From JANQPA01 sp964548175 (GTDB lineage Bacteria; Bacteroidota; Bacteroidia; Chitinophagales; Saprospiraceae), in NCBI GenBank assembly GCA_964548175.1, contig CAZJQS010000027.1:4052-68051 (forward strand): a stretch of DNA of 64,000 nt. The letters run 5' to 3'. Shown here piece by piece: positions 18,595 through 27,671 of the stretch. The notes under the pieces were generated by a model. That model did not search any database, had not been told where the DNA came from, and was given only the letters and a program-made list of their open reading frames with translations. Numbering within the stretch: the first letter of the stretch is position 1; each line of letters opens with the position of its first letter. The translations under genes were made by a program, and so were the position numbers.

Positions 18595-20019
18595 ATGCAA
18601 ACAAGAACCGAATTCGATCTCCTCGGCGAAATGCAAATACCGGCCGAGCTGTACTATGGCATCCACACCCAGCGGGCTGTAGACAATTTTCAGCTGTCTG
18701 ACGGTAAAATCGGCGATTATCCGATATTTATCCGCGGACTCATTATTACCAAAAAGGCCTGCGCCTGCGCTAACCGGGATATGGGCGCCCTGGATGAAGA
18801 AAAGGCCGAAATGATCATCAAGGCTTGTGATCACCTTTTGGACCACCTTCCGGAATACCTTGAATATTTTCCTACCGATGTGTTTCAAGGAGGCGCCGGC
18901 ACTTCCGTTAATATGAATGTCAACGAAGTGATCGCTAATGTGGCGCTAAAACTGCACGACTATGAATTAGGGCGGTATGATATCGTAAACCCCAATGACC
19001 ATGTCAACCGCTCTCAATCCACCAATGATGCATATCCCACGGGATTCCGCGTGGCCATTTATTACTACATCAACCACCTGGTGCAAAGCATCCAGCATCT
19101 GGTGCAGCCCCTGGACCTGAAGGCTATCGAATTTGAAAAAGTCCTGAAGATGGGGCGCACCCAATTGCAGGATGCCGTACCTATGTCTCTGGGGGATGAG
19201 TTCGCTTCCTGGTCAGCAAATTTGCAGGAGGAAATCAAGAACCTGAGAAATGTCCGGGACCTTATCCTGGAAGTCAACCTGGGGGGCACTGCTATCGGAA
19301 CCGGTGTCAACGCGCCGAAAGGCTTTTCCCAGGTAGCGGTGACTTACCTCCAGCAATTCACCGGCTCCGGTTTTATGGTGTCGCCCAATCTGATCGAAGC
19401 GACCTCCGACTGCGGCGCTTACGTCATGATCTCCGGGGCGGTTAAACGCACAGCGATCAAGCTCTCGAAAATATGCAACGATCTGCGGCTGCTGTCGTCC
19501 GGCCCTCGATGTGGACTGAATGAGATCAACCTGCCCAAATTGCAGGCCGGCTCCTCCATTATGCCGGCCAAAGTCAATCCTGTGATCCCTGAAGTCGTCA
19601 ATCAGGTCTGTTTCAAGATCGTCGGCAACGATCTGGCCATCTCGATGGCTGCTGAAGCCGGACAACTCCAGTTGAACGTGATGGAGCCGGTCATCACACA
19701 GTCGCTCTTCGAGTCTTTTAAGCTGCTGTCCAATGCTTGTATATCATTAGCAGATCGCTGTATTTCGGGCATTACAGCTAATGAGGAGCATACCAAAGCC
19801 ATGGTGCTGGGCTCAGTCGGACTAATCACCTACCTTAGTCCGTACATCGGCCACCACATGGGCGATGTGATCGGTAAAGAAGCCATATCAACCGGAAAAA
19901 CCGTCCGGGAACTGGTGCTGGAGAAAAAACTGCTTTCGGAGGAAGAACTGGACGATATTTTAAGTGTAGAGAACCTGATGCGGCCGGTATATAAAACTAA
20001 GCCGGGACAACATAAATAA
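18595..20019 (+). CDS. aspA: aspartate ammonia-lyase
   Basis: 474 residues. It catalyses L-aspartate to fumarate plus ammonia. The fumarase/aspartase signature GSSIMPAKVNPVIPE is complete, including the catalytic Ser of the SS loop. Other family blocks are FQGGAGTSVNMNVNEVIAN, VNRSQSTNDAYPTG and GRTQLQDAVPMSLGDEF. MGRTQLQDA and GRYDIVNPNDHVN favour aspartase over fumarase. Cytosolic homotetramer in the family. It is translationally close (3 bp) to the cNMP-binding acyltransferase gene, which suggests aspartate or fumarate metabolism is linked to that protein's role. Confidence 0.93.
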   Translation: MQTRTEFDLLGEMQIPAELYYGIHTQRAVDNFQLSDGKIGDYPIFIRGLIITKKACACANRDMGALDEEKAEMIIKACDHLLDHLPEYLEYFPTDVFQGGAGTSVNMNVNEVIANVALKLHDYELGRYDIVNPNDHVNRSQSTNDAYPTGFRVAIYYYINHLVQSIQHLVQPLDLKAIEFEKVLKMGRTQLQDAVPMSLGDEFASWSANLQEEIKNLRNVRDLILEVNLGGTAIGTGVNAPKGFSQVAVTYLQQFTGSGFMVSPNLIEATSDCGAYVMISGAVKRTAIKLSKICNDLRLLSSGPRCGLNEINLPKLQAGSSIMPAKVNPVIPEVVNQVCFKIVGNDLAISMAAEAGQLQLNVMEPVITQSLFESFKLLSNACISLADRCISGITANEEHTKAMVLGSVGLITYLSPYIGHHMGDVIGKEAISTGKTVRELVLEKKLLSEEELDDILSVENLMRPVYKTKPGQHK

Positions 20020-20052
20020 TTGCCTTTCTTTTTTGTACTTTTCTAAAAAAAA

Positions 20053-21111
20053 ATGGATAGTATGAGAAAAACAACTTATGTTCTGCTTCTGATAGCCTTA
20101 CTCTTCCAGGCCTGCGATAATACCAGCCAGCCTACAGGAGAAGCAGAGGCAATGTCAACCGATTTTTGGAACTATTCCAGCGATCTGCAATTTAACGGCG
20201 GGATCAAAATGGTGCCCATCACCACGCCAAAAGGTGAATTTAATGTTTGGACCAAACAAGTGGGCAATAACCCCAAAATGAGGGTTTTATTACTCCATGG
20301 CGGTCCCGGCGCCACACACGAACTCTACGAATGCTTTGCCGGCTATTTTCCCAAAGAAGGCATTGAATACATCTATTATGATCAGCTGGGGTCTTATTAT
20401 AGTGATCAACCCAGCGACACCAGCTTATGGACCATAGAGCGGTTTGTGGATGAGGTGGAGCAGGTTCGTCAGGCACTTGGGCTCAACAAAGATAATTTTT
20501 ATTTGCTGGGACAATCCTGGGGCGGTATTCTGGCAATGGAATATGCTTTACAACACCAGGATAAATTGAAAGGGCTCATCATCTCCAATATGATGGCTAG
20601 TATTCCGGAGTACAATCAGTATGCCAAGGAGGTTCTGGGGCCACAGATGGAACCCGCCGTTTTTGCCGAAATTCAGGAAATAGAAGGAAAAGAAGACTTT
20701 GAAAATCCACGCTACATGCAATTGCTGGAAGAACATCATTATCCGGAGCACGTACTCAGAATGTCTCCGCAAGAATGGCCGGAGTCCATCAGCAGGACAT
20801 TTAAACACCTTAATCCGGAAGTATATGTCTACATGCAGGGCTACAGTGAATTCGGCATCACCGGAGACGCCAGCTTGAAAGACTGGGACAGGAAGGAAGA
20901 CCTTTCTAAAATTACCGTGCCTACACTTGTTATCGGCGCTACACATGACACCATGGATCCCGATCATATGGAGTGGATGTCCAAGGAAGTACAGAATGGC
21001 CGCTTTTTATTGTGTCCTGATGGAAGTCACCTTTCTCAGTACGATGATCAAAAGACCTATTTTGACGGTCTGATCAAGTTTGTTAAAGATGTAGATCGAG
21101 GAGCGATGTAA
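20053..21111 (+). CDS. secreted prolyl aminopeptidase-like alpha/beta hydrolase (lipoprotein)
   Basis: 352 residues (a start at Met4, 20062, is equally possible). The N-terminus RKTTYVLLLIALLFQACDN is a lipoprotein signal with Cys in the lipobox. The hydrolase core has the oxyanion motif LLLHGGPGATHELYE, the nucleophile elbow GQSWGG, the acid in GATHDTMDPDH and the base in DGSHLSQYDD. HGGPG and GQSWGG are typical of proline iminopeptidase (S33). It probably cleaves N-terminal proline or similar residues from peptides at the cell surface. It lies 33 bp after aspA and may be read through with it. Confidence 0.88.
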   Translation: MDSMRKTTYVLLLIALLFQACDNTSQPTGEAEAMSTDFWNYSSDLQFNGGIKMVPITTPKGEFNVWTKQVGNNPKMRVLLLHGGPGATHELYECFAGYFPKEGIEYIYYDQLGSYYSDQPSDTSLWTIERFVDEVEQVRQALGLNKDNFYLLGQSWGGILAMEYALQHQDKLKGLIISNMMASIPEYNQYAKEVLGPQMEPAVFAEIQEIEGKEDFENPRYMQLLEEHHYPEHVLRMSPQEWPESISRTFKHLNPEVYVYMQGYSEFGITGDASLKDWDRKEDLSKITVPTLVIGATHDTMDPDHMEWMSKEVQNGRFLLCPDGSHLSQYDDQKTYFDGLIKFVKDVDRGAM

Positions 21112-21139
21112 AGGAATATAAAGTCCGCTGATAAGAATA

Positions 21140-22513
21140 TTAAGCATTTACCTCTTCCAGGTTATCCAGTATCCAGGGCATTAACTCTGCTACTGTGGGA
21201 TGCACCAGTACTACCTTTCGATACTCATGACAGGGAATCTGACTATGCATGATGGTGGCAAACATATTGATGATCTCATCACCACCTGGGCCTAAAATCG
21301 CAGCTCCCAGGATGAGATCCGTATCTGCATCGACCAGCAGTTTGGCAAAGCCTGTTGTTTCGCCCATTTCTTTGGCCCTGCTGATCTGATTCATCGGGCG
21401 GGTGGCTTGCAGTACTCTTTTTCCGGCGGCTATAGCTTCCTTTTCCGACAGCCCGATCTTTCCCAGCGGTGGGTCCGTAAATAAGCTATAAATCGGAATC
21501 CGGTCAGAAAGCTTGCGCTTTCCGCCAGACAAATGATCCAGTACGATCTCTGCATCATTTACAGAGGTGTGCGTAAAGGCTCCCTGGCCGTTGACGTCGC
21601 CGACGGCAAAGACGCCTTCCACATTGGTTCTACAATAATCATCGACTTGGATGTAGCCTCTTTCATCGGTTTTAATACCTGCAGCCTCCAGGTTCAATAA
21701 ATGGCTGTTCGGCCTGCGGCCGGTGGCGATAAGAAGGTGGGTTCCGTTTACCACAAAGGTATCTGAATCGTTTTGAACGATCAGCTGGATGATTTCCTCC
21801 TTTTGCGCGACTTTAGAAGCTTTGGCGCTTAGGTGAATAGCAATGCCTTCGGATTCAAGAAAGTCCGCAATGGCTTCGGCCACGTCTTTATCTTCTCTCG
21901 GCATAAGCTGATCCGCCGCCTGTATGAGCGTCACTTCGGATCCAAATCTTCGAAATACCTGGGCAAATTCAACGCCTATGTATCCGCCTCCGATGATGAT
22001 TAAATGTTCAGGCAACGTATCCAACTCAAGCAAGCGGGCATTATCCATATGAGGAACTTCATCCAGTCCTTCAATAGGCGGGATAAACGGATGAGCCCCC
22101 GTGTTGATGTAGATTTTTTTCCCTTCAATCACCTGCTTTCCAACCTGAATCCTTTTAGGCCCCAGGAATAATCCCCACTCCCGGATCAATGTGACATTTT
22201 CGGTGGATTCCATCCAGTTGGATAAGCCTTCATTAGAGGCGTTTCTGACTTCATTCATGCGCTCCCTTACCCGATCAAATTGGACACGAACGGAGCCGGT
22301 CTGGAAACCGTAAAAATCTCCTTTTTGGGCTTTGTGGATGGCTTTAGCACTGGCTACCAGCGTTTTGGTGGGCGTACAGCCATAATTCACACAGCTGCCG
22401 CCGACTTTTCCCCCTTCAATAACAGCTATGGAATCACTGGTGGGGATGAGTTTGCCAAGTAAAGTTCCGGTGGCCTGGCCTGTGCCGAGGATGATGTGGT
22501 CGTAGGTGGTCAT
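21140..22513 (-). CDS. FAD-dependent pyridine nucleotide-disulfide oxidoreductase
   Basis: 457 residues. FAD-binding Rossmann motif at the start (DHIILGTGQATGTLLGKL), redox-active disulfide GGSCVNYGCTPTKTLVASA, NAD(P)-binding IIIGGGYIGVEFAQVFRRFG, ATGRRPNS, FAD motif VFAVGDVNGQGAFTHTS, and the C-terminal interface with HPTVAEL supplying the His of the catalytic dyad. It belongs to the mercuric reductase/lipoamide dehydrogenase-like group but lacks an N-terminal heavy-metal domain and the C-terminal Cys pair of MerA. The true substrate is unknown. It is convergent with the iminopeptidase gene, 28 bp apart. Confidence 0.9.
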   Translation of the reverse strand: MTTYDHIILGTGQATGTLLGKLIPTSDSIAVIEGGKVGGSCVNYGCTPTKTLVASAKAIHKAQKGDFYGFQTGSVRVQFDRVRERMNEVRNASNEGLSNWMESTENVTLIREWGLFLGPKRIQVGKQVIEGKKIYINTGAHPFIPPIEGLDEVPHMDNARLLELDTLPEHLIIIGGGYIGVEFAQVFRRFGSEVTLIQAADQLMPREDKDVAEAIADFLESEGIAIHLSAKASKVAQKEEIIQLIVQNDSDTFVVNGTHLLIATGRRPNSHLLNLEAAGIKTDERGYIQVDDYCRTNVEGVFAVGDVNGQGAFTHTSVNDAEIVLDHLSGGKRKLSDRIPIYSLFTDPPLGKIGLSEKEAIAAGKRVLQATRPMNQISRAKEMGETTGFAKLLVDADTDLILGAAILGPGGDEIINMFATIMHSQIPCHEYRKVVLVHPTVAELMPWILDNLEEVNA

Positions 22514-22776
22514 GTGTTTTTTTTACAGATAATATAAATATTTTTACACAACTCTTCAATATTGTATACCGTGCCGACGGTGTTCATTTTATGGGTAAAT
22601 TTGCTTGTCTACTTACACCATCAATCCCGAGCTGGAAGGAAATATGCCTGGCTAGGTGCCCAATATGATCGTGGAAATGGGAAAAGAAATTGAAGGGTAT
22701 AAACCTAATATTCGCCCGAGTAAAGATGTTGTCCGAACTTCCCCTACTTCCTCTTCATTAATTTTTATTTTCTAAT

Positions 22777-23487
22777 TCATGTCTTTGAAAATAAATAAAT
22801 GGGTAAATAAACAATGACAAAAACCACCAGCGCCATCCCTTCCACCACCAGCAAATACCAGGGCCAGGGACCCAGATAATCCAATATGGATGCCGTGGGT
22901 GGCCTGCCAAGAACATACACATAATTGGAACCTAACAGCAAATTGGCGCCAAAGACAAACCCTACATACAGCTGCAATACTAAAAAGGCCTTCCAAATAC
23001 TTTGCAAGGTGGGATAATAATTAAACACGGCGGTAATATAAACGGCATAGACGACCAACCCCGCATGCACAAACCAATACTTGATAAAAATATAATTCGG
23101 GAATCCGTTAATTAAATGTGGCGTGATGATCGCCTGAACTGTTCCTGCCAGTATCCAGAAATAAAGCACCTCATGTATCCGGTATGAAGGATGCCACATC
23201 AAAAAAGGAAGCAGCAATGCTGTCAGATTACAGATATCCAGCGGGAGGTCGGTCCTGTAATTAAAATCGCCTAACCATAACTTTATGATCACATAAGCCA
23301 GGGCCCAGAAAGAAACGGTGAGCGCCATGATACGGCTTAGCCGAAGTTGCTGCGTTGAGGTCAGCCACTTTTTCCCGATCAAAGGAAACAAAATGCAAAA
23401 AAGCACCATCAACAGCATTACTACAATATGCTGGGCGCCGAATAGCGAAAAATCCTGATTATAAGTGAAAAAAGCCGATCCGTTCAT
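22777..23487 (-). CDS. TIGR02206/YwaF family integral membrane protein
   Basis: 236 residues with about six to seven membrane helices, e.g. QHIVVMLLMVLFCILFPLIG, IMALTVSFWALAYVIIKLW and VVEGMALVVFVIVYLPIYLF. The FNYRTDLPLDICNLTALLLP segment and the IHEVLYFWILAGTVQAIITP segment are typical of the YwaF (TIGR02206) family, whose role is unknown. Start MNGSAFFTYNQDFSLFG. The 263 bp to the left contain a weak protein-like stretch with stops around 22618-22740 (PELEGNMPG, then IVEMGKEIEGYKPNIRPSKD after an in-frame TAG); it may be another gene scrap. Confidence 0.87.
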   Translation of the reverse strand: MNGSAFFTYNQDFSLFGAQHIVVMLLMVLFCILFPLIGKKWLTSTQQLRLSRIMALTVSFWALAYVIIKLWLGDFNYRTDLPLDICNLTALLLPFLMWHPSYRIHEVLYFWILAGTVQAIITPHLINGFPNYIFIKYWFVHAGLVVYAVYITAVFNYYPTLQSIWKAFLVLQLYVGFVFGANLLLGSNYVYVLGRPPTASILDYLGPWPWYLLVVEGMALVVFVIVYLPIYLFSKT

Positions 23488-23613
23488 GATAGAAATAGGA
23501 ATGACCTCAGAACCCCGGGATGTTTAATTTTTTCGTTTGTTGATTTGCTACCCAAATTAATCAGAAATTATTTTACTTTTAATTAGATTTCAAAAAACTC
23601 AAATCATCTGCCA

Positions 23614-24153
23614 ATGAAAATTCGATTTCCCGTTTTTTTTATCCTGCTGTTTTATCTTTCCTGTACTGAAAACATTGAAGAAGAAACACAGATAACTACC
23701 GAACCAGTCTCAGAAACCGAAAAAGCCATCAACCAGGTCGTCAGAGATGCGTATGCCGTGATCAGCTTTGAAAAAGGGCAGGCGCCTGATTTCGAAGCAA
23801 TGAGGGCTATTTTCACTCCCGACGCCATACTACGTAACTTTCGCGGCGATACGCTGGAAACCATGAACATCACTGAATTTATCGAGGCCTTCGAAGCAGG
23901 GATCAATGCCGGCCAAATGACGGCGTTCAACGAAGTGGAGCTTGGAGGGGAAACGGAATATTTCGGCCATGTCGGGCATCGCATCAGTGCTTATGCTTCC
24001 TACTTTGAAGGATCATCTGAGATCGGGGAAAAGGGCGTCAACAGCTTCCAGGTGCTGAATATTGACGGCCAGTGGCGAGTCAGTTCCATCATCTGGGATG
24101 TGGAAAAAGAAGGACAACCCATTCCTGAAAAGTATTTAAATGAAGCTGAGTGA
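23614..24153 (+). CDS. NTF2-like/SnoaL-fold lipoprotein
   Basis: 179 residues. MKIRFPVFFILLFYLSCTEN is a lipoprotein signal. The mature part reads like the NTF2/SnoaL alpha+beta barrel: a helix AINQVVRDAYAVISF, FEAMRAIFTPDAILRNFRGD, ITEFIEAFEAGINAG, and a strand-rich end VNSFQVLNIDGQWRVSSIIW. It is likely a small ligand-binding or isomerase-like envelope protein; no catalytic Asp/His pair can be assigned with confidence. Confidence 0.72.
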   Translation: MKIRFPVFFILLFYLSCTENIEEETQITTEPVSETEKAINQVVRDAYAVISFEKGQAPDFEAMRAIFTPDAILRNFRGDTLETMNITEFIEAFEAGINAGQMTAFNEVELGGETEYFGHVGHRISAYASYFEGSSEIGEKGVNSFQVLNIDGQWRVSSIIWDVEKEGQPIPEKYLNEAE

Positions 24154-24192
24154 TCACCCTCAGTGCTTACCTTAAAATAAAATCTCACTATC

Positions 24193-24399
24193 ATGAAAAA
24201 GTACAAACTGGAATCTTTGATCTATTATTCAAAGCTTACATTGGACAAAGAACACATCGTAAAGGCCTCTGCAGCGGATATTCAGGCAAAATTAGATGAG
24301 TATTCGGCCGACGGCTGGCGACTGGTTTCTACCGACGCCACCGATTTTGGATTCGCTGTTTACTTTTACTTGTATTTTGAGAAAGACTTAAATGCGTGA
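24193..24399 (+). CDS. small DUF4177-like protein
   Basis: 68 residues. LDEYSADGWRLVSTDATDFGFAV... and the closing strand YFYLYFEKD resemble the DUF4177 fold: a small beta-alpha-beta protein with the EWxLV/GWRLV motif. No signal or membrane segment. A 160-bp palindromic element begins at its last codons and includes the stop. Function unknown. Confidence 0.7.
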   Translation: MKKYKLESLIYYSKLTLDKEHIVKASAADIQAKLDEYSADGWRLVSTDATDFGFAVYFYLYFEKDLNA

Positions 24400-24555
24400 G
24401 CAATTTTAATTATAATACATACACCCCCGCCGGCGGTGTATGTATTATAGTATAACTTTGGGGTTGTATAAAAAGTCTTTGTACTCTTTTGCGCAGCTAA
24501 TAAAATTCATTTTTGAGACAGCCTCAAAGTTATACTTGAAATTGCTTGCTTAAGT
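24396..24555. repeat. palindromic element, copy A of three
   Basis: The ends GTGAGCAATTTT (from 24396) and AAATTGCTTGCTT (to about 24552) are roughly inverted. Inside are hairpin 1, with arms AATACATACACC (24414-24425) and GGTGTATGTATT (24435-24446), and hairpin 2, with arms AGTATAACTTTG (24449-24460) and CAAAGTTATACT (24525-24536). The hairpin 2 loop contains the dispersed motif GGGGTTGTATAAAAAGTC. It is the same family as 54354-54495 and 62301-62386. Confidence 0.8.
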
Positions 24556-24581
24556 GCCTCGTAGGCAACTTCAAAATACTT

Positions 24582-24830
24582 ATGCTGTTATCCATTATTC
24601 AAAACTGGGCTGAGGGTTATTTCGAAGGCCGGTACAAGGGCAAAAAATATGGCATATCGAAAGCTTCCTTCAACAATGGCCAGTCCTTTAAGATCTTTGC
24701 CGAAGAATTGGGAGGCAATGACTATATAAGCCTTAATTATTACGTGACCAGCGACAGGGAATGGCTCAAACCCTGTGAAATGCCGGAGCAAAAGGTGATC
24801 GATTTTATCAAAAAAGTAAGAATTGATTGA
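24582..24830 (+). CDS. small conserved Bacteroidota protein, function unknown
   Basis: 82 residues from the ATG at 24582 (the frame is open upstream only through the palindromic element). Sequence blocks WAEGYFEGRYKGKKYGISKA, SFKIFAEELGGNDYISLNYY and KPCEMPEQKVIDFIK match a small family often labelled 'peptide methionine sulfoxide reductase' in databases. It has none of the MsrA/MsrB catalytic motifs, so that name should not be trusted. Probably cytosolic. Confidence 0.65.
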   Translation: MLLSIIQNWAEGYFEGRYKGKKYGISKASFNNGQSFKIFAEELGGNDYISLNYYVTSDREWLKPCEMPEQKVIDFIKKVRID

Positions 24831-24839
24831 CCTGATCTT

Positions 24840-25862
24840 TTAATTGCTCAGATGAAACTTCACATACTGCAGTAAGCTGTATCCCAATTCGTGCGAATAA
24901 GTATTGTGCAATCGACTCAATACGTACTCTGCTCTCGTTTGATCATTCAAATCGAGGGGCGGACCTTCGTGAGCAACAATTTTTCCATCAGGATGAATTC
25001 CTGCTGATCTTCCCCAGCAATCGTACCGGGCCTTGGACCAAGCTTCAAAAGGAAGGCTTAAAGCCAGCCAGGAATCAATGACCTCCATGGTACGGGGGTC
25101 ACTACAAAGTCCTTTAGCCTGTGGGGAATTACTGTTGCTTACAATTTGAGCAGCCCTGCCGTTTTTCAGGGCCGATTGATTAAAGCGGGCGCCCAGCCAT
25201 CCTGGTGGCCTGGCCGCCGTCTGCCGGCCTCTTACCCTTTTAAATTTTCGGACTTGATGGAGACTCCCGGATAGCTCTCCCCAGGCATGCACCCATAATT
25301 CCTGACCGTCTATGGAAAGGAATGCCACTATGGACGCGCCCAGCTTACGCTCCGAAAGACTCAAGTTTACTTCTGAACCCTCGATCATTCCTAGGATATG
25401 AGTGTTGAGGGGTTCATAATAGCCGCTGATCCGGTTGTTTTTCTGTTCTGTAATAAAAAACTGATCATAGGTGGCATCATACCAGGTTCCCTGGATAGCC
25501 GTTGACCTTTGGTGTGGCCTGGAAGCTATTAAGGGAACGGGAGCTCCGGTCCCTTTTTTCATTCCAACGAGCAGGTCGTAGTCTTCCAGGTAAGTAAAAG
25601 TGATCCTGGAAGAAGAGTTGTCTTCTTTTAATAACTGGATGCGCCCTTTTTTTCCGTTAAAACTTCCTTCCCCTGAACTATTTGGGCCGGTAAAGGTCAG
25701 ATCCCCCCAGTTGTCCCGGAGTTCAAGCGTGGCGGATTCAGTCTCATCAGTTGCCAGGTAACGGATTTCCCAGGTGGCGGATAAATTAACCTGGCCGAAC
25801 GTAACAATGGCTAGCCCGTTCAACAGGACCAGCCCAATCAGGTGTTTACGCAGTAGGTGCAT
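24840..25862 (-). CDS. secreted protein of unknown function
   Basis: About 340 residues from the ATG at 25862, which gives a clean signal peptide (MHLLRKHLIGLVLLNGLAIV, then TFGQ). The frame is open for 16 more codons upstream, but these would bury the signal. The first half is beta-rich (TWEIRYLATDE, ESATLELRDNWGDLTFTG, SRITFTYLEDYDLLVG), suggesting a lipocalin-like or beta-sandwich module. The C-terminal part is helical with paired cysteines (AKGLCSDPRT, ARYDCWGRSAG). I do not recognise the family. It is convergent with the small gene on the left, 9 bp apart. Confidence 0.7.
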   Translation of the reverse strand: MHLLRKHLIGLVLLNGLAIVTFGQVNLSATWEIRYLATDETESATLELRDNWGDLTFTGPNSSGEGSFNGKKGRIQLLKEDNSSSRITFTYLEDYDLLVGMKKGTGAPVPLIASRPHQRSTAIQGTWYDATYDQFFITEQKNNRISGYYEPLNTHILGMIEGSEVNLSLSERKLGASIVAFLSIDGQELWVHAWGELSGSLHQVRKFKRVRGRQTAARPPGWLGARFNQSALKNGRAAQIVSNSNSPQAKGLCSDPRTMEVIDSWLALSLPFEAWSKARYDCWGRSAGIHPDGKIVAHEGPPLDLNDQTRAEYVLSRLHNTYSHELGYSLLQYVKFHLSN

Positions 25863-26081
25863 GGTTAGGTTTTTTGTTTGCTGTTTATATATAAAATATA
25901 AGTTAATCAAATGTTAACTTAGAGTCAAGTGGAGAGGATAAATAGAATACTTTTCTCCTAATTATTCTATCGCAAGAATGGAGGGAAGGTCATCAATGCT
26001 GGCTTTGATAATTTAATTTTGGTAGGAGTAGAGGTGGAAAAGTGCTTTTTTTAGAAAGGACCTGTGAAAGGAACAATATTG

Positions 26082-26120
26082 GGGTTGTGAAAAAAGTCCG
26101 AAAGACTTTTTTCACAACCC
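26082..26120. terminator. hairpin terminator (17-bp arms)
   Basis: Perfect inverted repeat GGGTTGTGAAAAAAGTC (26082-26098) / GACTTTTTTCACAACCC (26104-26120), loop CGAAA. It lies just past the stop of the leftward desaturase gene, so it can end that transcript. Its left arm is one of the dispersed GGGGTTGTRYAAAAAGTC motifs. Confidence 0.7.
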
Positions 26121-26142
26121 ACAGCCTGCTGCGAAAGGTCAA

Positions 26143-27162
26143 TTATTTATTCCCGTTCGAATATTCCCGGAATGTGATCATCCTTTTTTTCTCAGGATCC
26201 CAAAGTTTATTATGCATACACTTCAGGCTATCCTTAAAGGTTAGAACATTGGTATATTGATTTAGCACCGGATTTTCATTGGCACAGGCAGCCAGCTGGT
26301 AATTGGGAATACTGGAATTTAAGTGGTGAATGTGGTGATAACCGATATTTCCCGATAACCACTGAAAGAGCTTTGGCAACTTGTAAAAAGTGCTGCCTTG
26401 AATAGAAGCTGTCAAGTGATCCCAGTCATTTTTATACTCATTGTAATTGTCTTCGTGCTGGTGCTGAACATAGAAAAACCAAAAGGCAATAATTCCAAAA
26501 ATCATCAGTATTGGAACCTGGACCAACAGGAATTTCTGCCATCCCAATAAAGTGGCTACCAGAGTGTAAATGGCTAGGAGCAACAGGTTATTGATCAAGT
26601 GTGACCACTGTATTTTTTTCCATCCTTTCATACGTAAAAATGAAATCCTCACAATGACCGTCATGTAAACGATCGGGGCCAGGATGAACTGAACAACAGG
26701 CGTTCGGAAAATTCGATACATGAACTTTCCAAAAACCGATTTGTTCCGGTATTCTTCTACTGTCAAAAAGTAGGTGTCTCCCAAACCTCTGTGTTCTAAT
26801 TGTCGATTGTGCGCATGGTGAGCATTGTGGATGCGGCTCCAGCTTTTGTATGGGATGGTGCTGAAAAGACTGGAGATAAAACCAATGATGTTATTGCCTT
26901 TCCTGAACCTGGTGAAGGATTGATGGCCACAGTCGTGTTGGATAATAAATATCCTGACCAGAAAAAAGGCAGCTACAGCAGCCAGTGGAATGGTTATGAA
27001 ATAAGACCAGTTGAGGCTGAAGTACATCAATCCCCAAATACCGATAAAAGGCAAGAAGGAGTTAATGATTTGAATAATAGCTTTGCGACTATTCGGCTTT
27101 TGGTATTTTCTTACTATAGACCGCCAGTTTTTGAGGGTCTCATTTAAATTTGGTTGTTGCAT
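26143..27162 (-). CDS. fatty acid desaturase
   Basis: 339 residues, membrane-bound di-iron desaturase (FADS-like). The three histidine boxes are complete: HDCGH (in IIQHDCGHQSFTRFRKG), HNAHH (SRIHNAHHAHNRQLE) and HIHHL (IGYHHIHHLNSSIPNYQL). Four or more hydrophobic segments surround them (PFIGIWGLMYFSLNWSYFIT, IPLAAVAAFFLVRIF, LLLLAIYTLVATLLGW, ILMIFGIIAFWFFYV). It is likely to introduce a double bond into membrane lipid acyl chains; the HDCGH spacing resembles omega-6/DesA-type enzymes. Monocistronic, with a hairpin terminator behind it. The 268 bp upstream hold no gene that I can see. Confidence 0.9.
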   Translation of the reverse strand: MQQPNLNETLKNWRSIVRKYQKPNSRKAIIQIINSFLPFIGIWGLMYFSLNWSYFITIPLAAVAAFFLVRIFIIQHDCGHQSFTRFRKGNNIIGFISSLFSTIPYKSWSRIHNAHHAHNRQLEHRGLGDTYFLTVEEYRNKSVFGKFMYRIFRTPVVQFILAPIVYMTVIVRISFLRMKGWKKIQWSHLINNLLLLAIYTLVATLLGWQKFLLVQVPILMIFGIIAFWFFYVQHQHEDNYNEYKNDWDHLTASIQGSTFYKLPKLFQWLSGNIGYHHIHHLNSSIPNYQLAACANENPVLNQYTNVLTFKDSLKCMHNKLWDPEKKRMITFREYSNGNK

Positions 27163-27430
27163 TTTCTTGTTTTAATGATAAAGGCGAGGAGAGGACCTGT
27201 GAAGGATTCTCCTTAAATAAAATTATAAACAGCTAAGAAGAAGTTTCATAAAACGTTTTAAAAGGACGGCCCAGAAGCCTTTATTCTTCTTGAATTCGTG
27301 TAGAAATTAACTTGAGGATATTTTTCTGCAAACTTTTAAGGAGAGTAGAACAATATAACGAGTTAAGTCGTATTAGGATTTTACCGCGGCGGAAATCATT
27401 ATTTAGATTAATTAACAATATGAAGACAAA

Positions 27431-27651
27431 TTAGTTCCGGAACTTTTCAAATCGGGTGTCTTTTAGATAAGATAACGACTTAGGTTTTTTAGCAACAACA
27501 CATGTTATCGGTCGGTGGTCACCTTCAGGCACCTCGTATGACCATTCCGGGTGGATTTCATCGGCATTTTCCATTTTCATGCCGAATAATTTTTCCAGCC
27601 AGTTGTAAGAATAAAAGGCGCTCTTTTTATAGCCCATCTGTACCAGCCAGC
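27431..27651 (-). pseudogene. chimeric fragment of SRPBCC and PHP neighbours
   Basis: Bases 27543-27651 are almost identical to 29347-29455, an internal piece of the SRPBCC-like gene (MGYKKSAFYSYNWLEKLFGM here, MGYKKGAFYSYNWLEKLFGM there). The fragment then switches to EVPEGDHRPITCVVAKKPKS, a diverged version of FEVPEGGHRPVTLVFAKERT from the PHP gene. The join is in frame, giving a 68-codon chimera that ends at 27431. No complete domain is present, so it is most likely a recombination by-product. Confidence 0.8.
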
Positions 27652-27671
27652 CTTTTCAGGGATGCCCTAAT

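Noticed and set aside
24582..24830. Peptide methionine sulfoxide reductase
   Set aside because: Database-style name only; none of the MsrA GCFWG or MsrB Cys motifs is present in the 82 residues.
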